Source of the DNA: SAR324 cluster bacterium
GTDB lineage: Bacteria > SAR324 > JACQKK01
Assembly: GCA_022573975.1 (NCBI GenBank)
Contig: JACZSY010000006.1
Location: 1-42,146 of the forward strand
DNA length: 42,146 bases
Reading direction: 5' to 3'
Under the pieces are notes generated by a model. The model was not told the DNA's origin, searched no databases, and was given only the letters and a program-made list of their open reading frames with translations. Each line of letters opens with the position of its first letter. The first letter of the stretch is position 1. A program made the translations under genes and the position numbers. Shown here piece by piece: positions 1 through 9,520 of the stretch.

Positions 1-52
1 AGATGACGCTCACCCCGGCCGTAGAGTTGAAGATAGAAAAAGGGAGGTAGTA

Positions 53-391
53 ATGAAGGTCATCAAAATCAGTGATGTTCCCGAGCAGGTGGTTGAGAGT
101 GACAACTTCATAGGCGGGGCGGTGACCCGACAACCCCTGGTTACCGAGGATATGGGGCAGTCCTTCAACATGAGCATTGTGAACTTCAGCCCAGGCGCAC
201 GAAACAAGTTCCATACTCACTCTAGCGACCTGATCCTGCTTGTCACCGCTGGCAAGGGCATTGTCGCCTCGGAGACGGAAGAGCATGTGGTCGGCATGGG
301 TGAGATAATTCATATCAAAGCCGGAGAAAATCACTGGCACGGTGCCACCAAAGACTCGGCATTCTCCCATATCACCCTCACAGCGAGGTAG
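53..391 (+). CDS. small cupin-domain protein
   Basis: 112 aa ORF with cupin-like HTHSSDLILLVTAGKGIV...GEIIHIKAGENHWHGA pattern; AGGGAGG upstream of the ATG. Confidence 0.85.
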   Translation: MKVIKISDVPEQVVESDNFIGGAVTRQPLVTEDMGQSFNMSIVNFSPGARNKFHTHSSDLILLVTAGKGIVASETEEHVVGMGEIIHIKAGENHWHGATKDSAFSHITLTAR

Positions 392-417
392 CAGGAGTGC
401 GCAGTGTGAGGCGTAAC

Positions 418-774
418 CTAACGCCTCCCACTGTCTGATGACACATGGGTGGCGGCCCCCGACCCAGATTGGAGCGTGGGACCCAACGTCTTGTCCTGTG
501 GCCCAACTCGACAGTCCGCCAGTACCAGGAGCGATGAGTGGGAGTGGTCGGGGAGGGGGGAATCGAACGCTTGGCGCAGGCGGCCCCGCAACGCGCCTTC
601 CACCCGGTTCACCACCCCCAGCAGGCGCAGCCAGGCGCGCAGTTCGAGCTTGTCACCGGCATCCCGCTGGGGCGTTTCCCTGGACGCGGCGCTTCTTCCA
701 TCGCGGTTTTTCACAGTATCGTTGTTCACAGTATCGTTGTTCACAGTATCGTTGTTCACAGTATCGTTGTTCAC
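418..774 (-). pseudogene. truncated MarR-family regulator N-terminus behind a VNNDT repeat
   Basis: GTG start overlaps the SDR stop (ATGTGA). Reads (VNNDT)x4 then LELRAWLRLLGVVNRVEGALRGRLRQAFDSPLPD, a MarR-like N-terminal helix; similarity is lost after about position 546 and no wHTH follows. Confidence 0.5.
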
Positions 775-775
775 A
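710..775. repeat. 15-bp tandem repeat TTCACAGTATCGTTG x4.4
   Basis: Four perfect 15-bp units at 710-769 plus a partial unit. Confidence 0.97.
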
Positions 776-1607
776 TGACCTCCCCGCCCGCGATGACCAG
801 GGACTGGCCGGTCACCGATCCTTGGCCGGTCAGGCAGAGCCACCCCACCATGCGGGCCACCTCCTCGGGTTGGATCAGCCGTCCCTGAGGATTGTGGGAG
901 GCCAGCGCGGCCTTGGCCTCCTCGGGGGTGCGGCCGGTTTTGCTGATAATGTTGTCCACCGATTCTTTCAGCATGTCGGTCTCCGTGTAGCCCGGACAGA
1001 CCGCGTTGACGGTGATTCCGGCGCGCGCCGTTTCCAGCGCCAGGGCGCGGGTCATGCCGATCAGCGCGTGCTTGGAGGCACAGTAGGCGCCCACATAGGC
1101 ATACCCCTTGAGACCGGCGGTGCTGGCCACGTTGACGATCCTTCCCCCGCCCGCTTTTGTCATGGCGGGCAGCACGGCGCGGCAGCAGAGGAAGGCAGCC
1201 GTGGCATTGAGCGCCATCATGGCCTCCCATTGTTCCAGGGTTTCGCGCATCAGGGGGGCGCTGGCCGCCCTGCCGGCGTTGTTGACCAGAATGGACACGC
1301 CGTCCGATTGCGAACCCCCCTTGGCCTCCGTTCCGGCGATCTCCGCGGTTATTTTGGAAAAGGCCGCCTCGATGGATTCCGGGCGGGTCAGGTCCACTAC
1401 CGCGACGTCCACCCGCGCGCCAGTGTCCTCCCTCAGGGACGCCGCGGTGCTGTCCAGGGTGGCCTGGGTGCGGCCCATCAGGGTCAACCGCGCTCCCAGG
1501 GACGCCAGCTCGCGGGCGATGGCGGCCCCGATGCCCCGCCCTCCGCCGGTCACCACGGCGTGTTGTCCCGCCAGGGGATGGGGGGTCACTGTTTCCGGGG
1601 CGCTCAT
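771..1607 (-). CDS. SDR-family oxidoreductase
   Basis: TGGGRGIG cofactor motif, NNAG, YCASK active site, C-terminal GQSLVIAGGEVM. Confidence 0.93.
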   Translation of the reverse strand: MSAPETVTPHPLAGQHAVVTGGGRGIGAAIARELASLGARLTLMGRTQATLDSTAASLREDTGARVDVAVVDLTRPESIEAAFSKITAEIAGTEAKGGSQSDGVSILVNNAGRAASAPLMRETLEQWEAMMALNATAAFLCCRAVLPAMTKAGGGRIVNVASTAGLKGYAYVGAYCASKHALIGMTRALALETARAGITVNAVCPGYTETDMLKESVDNIISKTGRTPEEAKAALASHNPQGRLIQPEEVARMVGWLCLTGQGSVTGQSLVIAGGEVM

Positions 1608-1731
1608 GCCCGGCCTCGATTATGCCGTATTGCCAATGCTTCCCCTTATCGCCCGCCCCCAAATTGGATGGGACATGCCAGTCTCCTATTGATGAAACCT
1701 GCCGACCGGTGATGCTCCCCGGCAGGGGCCA

Positions 1732-1780
1732 ACCCCCGCCGGGCCGATAAAACATTTTAAGCCTGAAATAATAATAGCAG
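1732..1780. repeat. 49-bp direct repeat, copy A
   Basis: acccccgccgggccgataaaacattttaagcctgaaataataatagcag; recurs at 3312-3360 with one mismatch. Confidence 0.95.
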
Positions 1781-1925
1781 AGCCGGCAACGGTTGGCCAC
1801 AAGCTGTTACCAACACAAAAATTTGAGGGGTGAAACACTCGCCTGCTCGCGTTTCTCCTCTCAAGCTCCCTGACCAACTTTTATAAAAATGCCTATGCCG
1901 TTAGCTCGGCAATTGGAATGAATGA

Positions 1926-1945
1926 CCCCGCCCCAAGGGGCGGGG
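1926..1945. terminator. GC-rich perfect hairpin CCCCGCCCC-AA-GGGGCGGGG
   Basis: 9-bp perfect inverted repeat in an intergenic region; function not established. Confidence 0.5.
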
Positions 1946-2049
1946 TATCAGCTGCGGAATAGGTTCCCTTTTTTCGCGGCAAGCCGCGGGGAATTAGACC
2001 CCGATTTTGTATTGAAATAGAAGGGATGGGATGGAAGGTTCCACGCTCT

Positions 2050-2180
2050 AATCTTCACCCCGCCCTTTGGGCACCCCTCTCCATCAAATTGAGAGGGGGT
2101 TTTCATTGTATTAACGAAGAAATTGTGGAAAAAGTCACCCCTTCTCCACTTGGTGGGGAAGGGGAGGGGGATGGGGATTT
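2050..2180. repeat. multi-hairpin interspersed repeat, copy 1
   Basis: Ordered hairpins GCCCtttGGGC, CTCTCcatcaaattGAGAG, CTTCTCCACTTGGTGGGGAAG, then GGGGATGGGGATT; same architecture at 41772 and 42019. Confidence 0.7.
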
Positions 2181-2501
2181 TAACGTTGTAATTCCCGCCT
2201 CATATTCCTGAAACAAAAGGGGTGTAGCGTGCGACTCGCAAGCGTTGCCGCAGGACGGGGTGAGGTGCTGTTCGCCTGTATTTTCAGATCCTTGGGGGAT
2301 TTCCACCGCTTACGAGGACGACCCCCGCCGGGCAGTACAGGCGGCTTTGGAACTGTACAGGACGGCCCGCCGTGCCCGGTCAGAGCCGCACGGGCCACCC
2401 GCAATCGAAAGGAGGCGGCGCGGCTGTGGAAAATATAAGAGGAATTAACCAGGGTTTCCTACACCGCGCTGGGGCGGGGTTCCTGATGCACCCCTGCCCT
2501 A

Positions 2502-2858
2502 TTACTTTTTGCGAGAGGCCAGCATGACCTTATAGGTTCGAGCGGTACAATCGTAAACCCATTTCCCCCATTTTCCGCCATCATCCGGCATATCGAACAT
2601 TTCGGGAATGATTTCCTCATCGATCCTCATACAGGTAGTGACAATAATCGCAACAACCCGGCGGCACTCTTTTTTACTCACCTTGTAATTTTTCATAAAA
2701 GATTCGTTGGGCTTACACACTAATTTTTGAAACTTCGGCAGGAATGCCTTGTACCAGTCGAGCACGGCCATGGACTCCGCCCTGGCCACGAGGGGGAAAT
2801 ACAGGGCGAAAAGAAATGTGAGGATCGTCAAAATTCCGGCGATTTTTTTTAAGGTCAT
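2502..2858 (-). CDS. hypothetical exported protein (118 aa)
   Basis: MTLKKIAGILTILTFLFALYFPLVARAES signal peptide; GGGAGG RBS before the ATG at 2858; 4 Cys in the mature part. Confidence 0.75.
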   Translation of the reverse strand: MTLKKIAGILTILTFLFALYFPLVARAESMAVLDWYKAFLPKFQKLVCKPNESFMKNYKVSKKECRRVVAIIVTTCMRIDEEIIPEMFDMPDDGGKWGKWVYDCTARTYKVMLASRKK

Positions 2859-3218
2859 TGGGACCTCCCATATTGAAGGAATAAAGCAAAAGGGGATTTC
2901 CCCCGGGAAAAAGATGCCGCGGTTTTCACACTTGGGAGATGGGATAATATTTTCTCCTGGACTCTCGGGTTCCAGCACCCGAATTAATCCAAACATAAAG
3001 CCGGTGAGATTTTCAATCAAAATCTCACTGAAATAAAACCGATGGCCGGAAACAGAAGGGTATATGGGGAAGGAAAAATTTCGTTGGGATGAGGCACCCT
3101 GATCGGAGGGGCGCCACAAAGGAAGCGTATGGGGGATGAGTTGGTGGAAGCGGCGGGTGCCAGGGCCCTCGGCGTGAAGGACTGCGCTTCCCTGGGTAAG
3201 GACATCATCCATTCGGTC

Positions 3219-3311
3219 ACCAATCCCCCATTACCGTAAAAGCCAACAGGTAGCCGAGGGCCAGGATGAGCATCGAAATTCGCAGATGAAAATCGATCAA
3301 CCGGGCCACCG
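3219..3311 (-). pseudogene. duplicated internal fragment of the MATE-like gene
   Basis: ccaatccccca...gtaaaagccaacaggtagccgagggccaggatgagcatcgaaattcgcagatgaaaatcgatcaaccgggccaccga closely matches 4397-4490 inside the MATE CDS. Confidence 0.75.
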
Positions 3312-3360
3312 ACCCCCGCCGGGCCGATAAAACATTTTAGGCCTGAAATAATAATAGCAG
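3312..3360. repeat. 49-bp direct repeat, copy B
   Basis: Matches 1732-1780 at 48 of 49 positions. Confidence 0.95.
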
Positions 3361-3440
3361 GAAAGAGCACGGCTGGCCGGTATTGGAGGAAGTTTTTCAG
3401 GGATTTACGTCTGGTGCCTGGACCATTCGCCCGGGGCCGT

Positions 3441-4733
3441 TCAGGCCTCCTGGGGTCTCCAGATGCGCCGTCCCAGCACCCAGGCCTCGGCGCAGAATCC
3501 CCCCATCATGGCCGAGACCCCCAGCACCGCGCCGTTGGCGTCCGGCAAGAGCAGGGAGGCGCTCCCGATGGAGACCACCACGCCGAACCTGGCCAGCGCG
3601 GAAAGGGCGATTTGGCTGGTGACCCGCATGTTCAACAGCAGCCCCTTGAACAGAGCGGCGAATCCGAGCATGAAGGCCAGCGCCCAGAACAGGGACACCG
3701 CGGGTGCGACGCCCCCGGAGAGTTCCGGGGTCAATCCCATCACGGCGCCCAGGAGGAAATTGCGGGCCGGAGGCAGCAGGAAGATCGCGGCCAGCAGGGA
3801 GAACCCCGTGGAGACCTGGAGGCAGAACACCATCATCACCCGCCGGTCTTCCGTTGAGCGCATCAGGGTCTGGGCGGTCTGGGCCAGATTGCGGAGGGGC
3901 CCCAGCATCACCTTCCACAATCCGTCGGCCACGCCGAAAGCGGCCAGGGCCAGTTCGGGCCGCACCAGCCGCCCGAGGAAGAAATTGATGGTGATGGCCA
4001 CCCCGTTTTCCGAAGCCTGGGTCAGCATCAGCGGCCAGGCGAAGTTCCAGATTTGACGGTGGCCGGGAGGCGCTTCGGCTTCCACGGGGAGCGCCCGGTA
4101 AAACCGCCAGGTGAGCAGCACGGCCAACACGGTCTCCGTGAAAATGCAGAGAAACAGGGCCGCCGCGCCCACCACCGCCCCGCTCATGATCGAGGGCAGC
4201 ACCGCCAGATAGCCGCCCAGAGCCACCAGCCGCACGAAGGTGCCCACCGTGATCAGGATCGTGCGCCGGTTGCGCATCAGCAGGGTGTAGGCCAGGGAAC
4301 GGAAGACGGTGATTGGTGGAATCCACATGAAGATCACCAGCGCCGCCTTGGCTTCCTTCACCACCAGCGGCCCGGCGCCCATCAAGCTGCCGAAGAACCA
4401 ATCCCCCAAACCCGTGAAAGCCAGCAGGTAGCCCAGGGCCACAATGAGCACCGAAATCCGCAGGTGAAAATCGATCAAGCGGGCCACCGAGCGCCGTCCC
4501 TGCACCAGAGCCAGCGAGGTCATCAGGGCGGTCCACATGGGACTCCCGGCGACGGAATGAAACGAAAAAGCGATGTTGTAGGCGGCCAGCGTGGTGGTGG
4601 GATCGGGCAGCCGCGCCAAAAAGGCATGGATCACCGAATGGGAGATCATCATCATCTCCGCCATGAACACCAGGGGCAGGAAGAAGGCGTAGGCGTCACC
4701 GAGGGAGACGGAGCGGGCGGGGGGTTCGGTCAT
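3441..4733 (-). CDS. MATE-like multidrug/polysaccharide transporter family membrane protein
   Basis: Multi-TM protein with MATE-like internal symmetry; start taken at MTEPPARS (4733). Confidence 0.75.
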   Translation of the reverse strand: MTEPPARSVSLGDAYAFFLPLVFMAEMMMISHSVIHAFLARLPDPTTTLAAYNIAFSFHSVAGSPMWTALMTSLALVQGRRSVARLIDFHLRISVLIVALGYLLAFTGLGDWFFGSLMGAGPLVVKEAKAALVIFMWIPPITVFRSLAYTLLMRNRRTILITVGTFVRLVALGGYLAVLPSIMSGAVVGAAALFLCIFTETVLAVLLTWRFYRALPVEAEAPPGHRQIWNFAWPLMLTQASENGVAITINFFLGRLVRPELALAAFGVADGLWKVMLGPLRNLAQTAQTLMRSTEDRRVMMVFCLQVSTGFSLLAAIFLLPPARNFLLGAVMGLTPELSGGVAPAVSLFWALAFMLGFAALFKGLLLNMRVTSQIALSALARFGVVVSIGSASLLLPDANGAVLGVSAMMGGFCAEAWVLGRRIWRPQEA

Positions 4734-4985
4734 GGGTGGGGTTGAATAATAAGGATTGATTTCGAAAACTTTAAAAACCATGCCGGAAAAAATCGAAATA
4801 ACTTCCGAATGGAAATGGGGTTGCAATCAAGGAAATTTCATTGGCCCAACAGCCATGTTATGCTTCTGCACAGGGTCTTGAGAGGTTATACCCCGGCGGC
4901 AAAAAAAATTCACCGGGCTCCCAAGAGGCGCCGAGGGTTCGGTCCGCTTTCAGGCCATACGCCAAGTTCAAAAGGAAGGCGCAAA

Positions 4986-5295
4986 ATGCATCCGGAAATC
5001 GAAGCGCGCTTGCCACGATTGCGTGAACTTTGCCGCGATTACCACGTGGCGCGGTTGGATTTATTCGGATCGGCCGCGGGGGGGGAACTTCGATCCTTCC
5101 ACCAGTGACCTGGACTTTCTTGTGGAATACCTCCCGAACCCGGAGGCGGACGCCCTGGATGAGTTTTTCGGTTTCAAGGCGCAGTTGGAATCGTTGTTCG
5201 GCGGGAAAATCGACTTGGTCGAAACCCGGGCGGTCAGAAACCGCTATTTCCGCGAAGAGTTGGAGGAAACCAAGGTTCCGGTCTATGCGGCGTAG
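4986..5295 (+). pseudogene. MNT-type nucleotidyltransferase (antitoxin-like), frameshifted at G8
   Basis: MHPEIEARLPRLRELCRDYHVARLDLFGSAAGG in one frame; NFDPSTSDLDFLVEYL...VPVYAA in another. Removing one G from the G8 run at 5078-5085 joins them. Confidence 0.8.
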
Positions 5296-5325
5296 GGTGG
5301 TAAAATTGCTGGAGGACGTGCGTGA
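5284..5325 (+). pseudogene. possible truncated HEPN partner (first 14 codons)
   Basis: ATGCGGCGTAGG... encodes MRRRVVKLLEDVRD, overlapping the MNT 3' end, then runs into antisense crotonase sequence. Confidence 0.4.
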
Positions 5326-6129
5326 TCAACCCGGTTTTTCACCCTTGCGCGCTTGGCGTTCGGCGATGAAGCGGGCCATCACCTGCTGGGGTTCGCCGGC
5401 CTCGTAACAGGCCCGCTGGCCTTCCACGGCGGCGCGAAATGCGTCCTCGAAGGCCGCCTGGGTGACTTCCCGAAAGCGCCGTTTGGTCTGCCGGAAGGCT
5501 TCCTGGGGCTTGGCGGCGAGTTCGGCGGCCATGGCCCGGGCTTCCGCGATCAACTCCGCATCGGGCGCCATCCGGTTGAGCAGGCCGAGGGTCTGGCATT
5601 CTTCCGCGTCCATCAGGCGGCCCGTGTAGGACAGTTCCATGTTTTTCGCCAGGCCCAGGTGCAGGCTCATCCAAAACGATCCCATCACGCTGGGAATGCC
5701 CGCGTTGATCTCGGGTTGTCCCATGCGGGTGGACGGGCAGCCCACCCGGAAATCCGCCACCAACGCCATCTGGAACCCGGCGCCCGCCGCCACGCCATTC
5801 ACCGCGGCCACCACGGGTTTTTCCACCATGCGGATGGCGTGGTAGACGTCGCGCATTTCCCCGAACCAGGCCTCCACGTCTTCCGGGCGCACCGACTGGG
5901 CTTCCTTCAGGTCCACGCCGGCGGCGAAGGCCCGCCCGGCGCCGGTGAGCACGATGGCCCGCACGTCCTCCCGGGAGGCCATGGCTCCCAGGGCGGCCAC
6001 GATGCCTTTTCGCATATTGGAATCGAGGGCGTTGAGGGCGTCGGGCCGGTTGAAGCGCAACACGGCCACCCCGTCCTGGATTTCCTGGGTCACCGCCGCG
6101 GAGGCCGAAGGGTTCAAGGAAGTCTCCAT
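5326..6129 (-). CDS. enoyl-CoA hydratase/isomerase (crotonase) family protein
   Basis: NRPDALNALD, AGRAFAAGVDLKE, NGVAAGAGFQMALVADFRVG motifs; start at METSLNPSA. Confidence 0.92.
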   Translation of the reverse strand: METSLNPSASAAVTQEIQDGVAVLRFNRPDALNALDSNMRKGIVAALGAMASREDVRAIVLTGAGRAFAAGVDLKEAQSVRPEDVEAWFGEMRDVYHAIRMVEKPVVAAVNGVAAGAGFQMALVADFRVGCPSTRMGQPEINAGIPSVMGSFWMSLHLGLAKNMELSYTGRLMDAEECQTLGLLNRMAPDAELIAEARAMAAELAAKPQEAFRQTKRRFREVTQAAFEDAFRAAVEGQRACYEAGEPQQVMARFIAERQARKGEKPG

Positions 6130-6218
6130 AGCTTTGGCCACGCGCCCCAGATGGAGCCCTATGCTGCGGAGCCGGGGGGGCGGGGCCTGAGAGGAGGGGC
6201 GGGGCTGGCGCGCCCTCC

Positions 6219-7517
6219 CTATTTTATCATGGCCTCGGGAATGAAGAGGATAATCTGGGGCACCGCGATCAGGATGGCCACGTTGATGAGGTCCACGAAC
6301 ACGAACCAGCCGCAACCGCGGAAGATATCGCCCATTTTCACATTGGGCGCGACCCCCTTGAGGATATAGACATTCAATCCCACCGGTGGCGTGATCAGGC
6401 CGATTTCAATCATGCGCACCACCAGCACGCCGAAGACGATTGGATTGAAGCCCAGTTCGCGGATGGCGGGGAGTACGATGGGCACGGTCAACAACAGCAT
6501 TCCGATGCCGTCCAGAAACATGCCCAGGATCAGGTAGAGGAAAAGGATGCCAATCAGAATCACGTACCGGTTCACATCCAATCCCAGAATGCCGTTGGCC
6601 AGGGCGGCCGGCATGCCGGTAAACCCGAGGAAATGCACAAAAATCAACACGCCGGCGATGATGGCGAAGATCATGGCGGTGGTGCGGGCGGTTTCCAGCA
6701 TGGCCTCTTTGAATTTCCCGCGGGTCAGGCGGGGCCATGCCAACAACAGGGCCCCCATGGCGCCGACCGCGGCCGACTCGGTGGGGGTGGCCAGGCCGGT
6801 ATAAATACTGCCCATCACCAGCCCGATCAAGACAATCATGCCCCAGGTTCCCTTGAGCGAAGCGAAGCGGTCGCGCCAGGTGATGCCTTTGATCGCCGGA
6901 CCCAGGCTCGGATTCACCTTGAAGCGGATCACCAGCATCAGGGAGTAGCTGCAGGCTTCCAGCAGGCCCGGCAAAATTCCCGCCAACAACAAAGCCCCGA
7001 TGGATTCCTCGGCGATAAACCCATAGATCACCATCAGTACCGAGGGAGGGATCATGGCGGCCATGGTGCCGCCGGCGGCCACGCAGCCCGTGGAGACCTT
7101 GTCGTCGTAACCGAATTTCTTCAACTCCGGCAGCGCCACGCGTCCCATCACGGCGGTGGAGGCCGTGGAGGCTCCACAGGCGGCGGCGAAGCCGGCCGCC
7201 CCGAAGACCGTGGCGATGGCCAGCCCCCCCGGCAGGTGACCGAACCACTGCCGCGCGGCCCAATACAGACCTTGGGTGATGCCGGCGTGATAGGCGAAAT
7301 ATCCCATCATGATGAACAGGGGCAGCACCAGCAGGGTATAGCTGGAGAGATGCCCCACCGGAATCAGTCCGGAAAGTCCCGCAGCGGGCGCGAAACCCCG
7401 CATCAGGAAAAGCCCGAAGAATCCGCACAGGGCCGTGGCGTAAGCGATCCGGATCCCCGACATCAACATCGCAGTGAGAACGAACAGGAAGATCACTCCG
7501 ATCAGTACGGGGTCCAT
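6219..7517 (-). CDS. dctM: TRAP transporter large permease subunit (DctM-like)
   Basis: 432 aa DctM-type multi-TM protein with GLITPPVGLNVYILKGV; adjacent dctQ/dctP. Confidence 0.95.
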   Translation of the reverse strand: MDPVLIGVIFLFVLTAMLMSGIRIAYATALCGFFGLFLMRGFAPAAGLSGLIPVGHLSSYTLLVLPLFIMMGYFAYHAGITQGLYWAARQWFGHLPGGLAIATVFGAAGFAAACGASTASTAVMGRVALPELKKFGYDDKVSTGCVAAGGTMAAMIPPSVLMVIYGFIAEESIGALLLAGILPGLLEACSYSLMLVIRFKVNPSLGPAIKGITWRDRFASLKGTWGMIVLIGLVMGSIYTGLATPTESAAVGAMGALLLAWPRLTRGKFKEAMLETARTTAMIFAIIAGVLIFVHFLGFTGMPAALANGILGLDVNRYVILIGILFLYLILGMFLDGIGMLLLTVPIVLPAIRELGFNPIVFGVLVVRMIEIGLITPPVGLNVYILKGVAPNVKMGDIFRGCGWFVFVDLINVAILIAVPQIILFIPEAMIK

Positions 7518-7565
7518 GGCTAGGGTTTCCGAATAAATGAAAAAAAGCGCATCGATGGCGGCCGA

Positions 7566-8159
7566 TTAATCGGCGCTGGCGATTTCCTTCCCCTCCGTGG
7601 GCCGGGGAGGAAATCGATGCGGAAAAAGCTCGCGTAACATTTGCAGATACAACCGAACCGTGCACAGGAACATACCCAATGGCACCACCATGGCGGCGGG
7701 CCAGGTTGGGAAATAGGGCGGGGACATGGTCACGCCGTCATACAGCCAACCTCGGTAAGCATGCTTCCCGCTGAAGTAGGCCAGGATGCCGTAGGTGATC
7801 ATGGAGACGGCAAAAGCCGAGATTTCGAAAAATCGCTTGGTCTTCGGCGGCAGATTGTCCACCACCAGGGTCATCCCCACATGCCCGTTTTGAGATTGGG
7901 TATAGGCGATGGCCAGAAACACGATCACCGGAACGAACAACTCGGCGATTTCCAAATGCCCGGGTATCGGTGAATTGAACACGTAACGGAGCATCACCTC
8001 CGCGCACACGAACAACATCACCGCCAGGATCACTCCGGTGGAGATGAAGGTGAGGAACTCTTCGAGCTTCGTGGCCCAAGGATCGATCCTGGCGGCCAGC
8101 AGGGCGATGCCCACCAGCAGCGTCAGGATGACCAGGGCCACTATCATAACTTCCGTCAT
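7566..8159 (-). CDS. dctQ: TRAP transporter small permease subunit (DctQ-like)
   Basis: 197 aa, four TM helices, between DctM and DctP. Confidence 0.9.
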   Translation of the reverse strand: MTEVMIVALVILTLLVGIALLAARIDPWATKLEEFLTFISTGVILAVMLFVCAEVMLRYVFNSPIPGHLEIAELFVPVIVFLAIAYTQSQNGHVGMTLVVDNLPPKTKRFFEISAFAVSMITYGILAYFSGKHAYRGWLYDGVTMSPPYFPTWPAAMVVPLGMFLCTVRLYLQMLRELFPHRFPPRPTEGKEIASAD

Positions 8160-8170
8160 ATCAAATCAGC

Positions 8171-9193
8171 TCAAGGGGCGTATTTGGCGACCTGAGCCTT
8201 GACGAAACTCAGTATTTGGGTTCCAGGGCGGCCTTTTTTGTTTTGCTCCCGCTCCCATTGGGCCCAGATTTTTCCGGCGGTGGCGACGAGCTTGGCCCGC
8301 TCGCTGGCCGGGAATTTGATCACTTCGAGGCGTTTTTTGAAGATCGGCAGCCACTTTTTATCGGCGACCTCATAAGCTTTTTTCATCTGCAGCACGGCGG
8401 CCCATTGTATGTCCTTCATTTTGCGTTTCATATTATCGGGCAGTGCGTTGTAACTGTCGATGCTGACCACGTTGAGGCACATGAACCCGCTCATGGCCAT
8501 GCCTACGGTGGCGTATTTGGAGACTTCATACAATTTGTAGGAGCCAAAAGCGTAGGTCCAGGGAAAGCCGAAGCTGTCGATGGTGCCACGGTCCAGCGCC
8601 TGGTAGCCTTCCGGTGCGGTGACCATGGTGGGCACGGCGCCAAACTCCTTGAGGGCCAAGGCGTTCAACCCGGAGATGCGCATCTTGACCCCCTTCATAT
8701 CGGCGGTATTGGCGATACGCTTGTTGCCCATGAACTCATAGGGCGGCAACAACCCGGGCGCCAGGAATCGGACGTTCCAGCGGCTCGCCATTTCTTTTTT
8801 AATGTCCGGATGATTGAGAACGGCGATTTCCACCCTCGCGCGGGCAATCAGGTCGCCGGGCAGCAGGAAGGGAAGTTCCATCACCGAGAGCAGCGGCAGC
8901 TTGTTGGGATGATATCCCACGCAGGTGGTCGCGGCTTCGAAAGCCCTAATGAGGATACTGTCCAGGTTCTGCCGGCGGGGTCCCAGGGCGTCCCCATAAT
9001 TGATCCTCAACTCAAACTGGTCGCCCATGGTGGCTTCCATCATTTCCTTGGTGACCTCAATGCCCTTGGTAAAAGCCCGTTTGGGGCCCCAGACATTGAA
9101 ATTCCAAACGGTCTTGGCCGCCCAGCCGGCGCCTGGAAGAAGCGTCAGCATCAGGAAAAAGGCGAATATGCTTAGGATTGTGCGGATAGACAT
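8171..9193 (-). CDS. dctP: TRAP transporter substrate-binding protein (DctP-like)
   Basis: Signal peptide; ADMKGVKMRISGLNALALKEFGAVPTMVTAPEGYQALDRGTIDSFGFPW. Confidence 0.93.
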   Translation of the reverse strand: MSIRTILSIFAFFLMLTLLPGAGWAAKTVWNFNVWGPKRAFTKGIEVTKEMMEATMGDQFELRINYGDALGPRRQNLDSILIRAFEAATTCVGYHPNKLPLLSVMELPFLLPGDLIARARVEIAVLNHPDIKKEMASRWNVRFLAPGLLPPYEFMGNKRIANTADMKGVKMRISGLNALALKEFGAVPTMVTAPEGYQALDRGTIDSFGFPWTYAFGSYKLYEVSKYATVGMAMSGFMCLNVVSIDSYNALPDNMKRKMKDIQWAAVLQMKKAYEVADKKWLPIFKKRLEVIKFPASERAKLVATAGKIWAQWEREQNKKGRPGTQILSFVKAQVAKYAP

Positions 9194-9520
9194 GATATTT
9201 CCCTTCCAAATTTAGGTTCGGGACCGTCGCAGGGCGTTACCCGACGCGCCTGCTTGGTTCCTTGTTTACCCAGGCCCCGTTTGCCGGGGGTGGATTTGAA
9301 CTCCCCACTTTGCGATATGGTTTCTTTTATAGGGTGGGCTTCTCTTTGTCAAAATCCCGCAAAACGGGCGAGAGGACGGATATTTTTCAATTCCTCAAAA
9401 TCTCTTTCCCTTCGCGCTCCCCAAGGGTTGACCTGCCCGGGCCTTCTCCGGCACAGTCTTGGAAGTTCACTCCCGGTCAGGGCGTAAATCCATTCCACCT
9501 TGTTCACGAAAGAAAATAAA

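Noticed and set aside
2245-2448. + strand ORF (STAYEDDPRRAVQAALELYRTARRA...)
   Set aside because: Short, no recognizable domain, in a repeat-rich intergenic region.
3105-3239. + strand 44-codon frame GGAPQRKRMGDELVEAAGARALGVKDCASLGKDIIHSVTNPPLP
   Set aside because: Looks protein-like and may be a gene relic, but no family could be named and no start/RBS is convincing.
9270-9345. Possible tRNA 3' half on the minus strand (GTGGGGAGTTCAAATCCACCCCCGGCA)
   Set aside because: T-arm does not pair properly and no matching acceptor or anticodon arm exists about 75 nt away.
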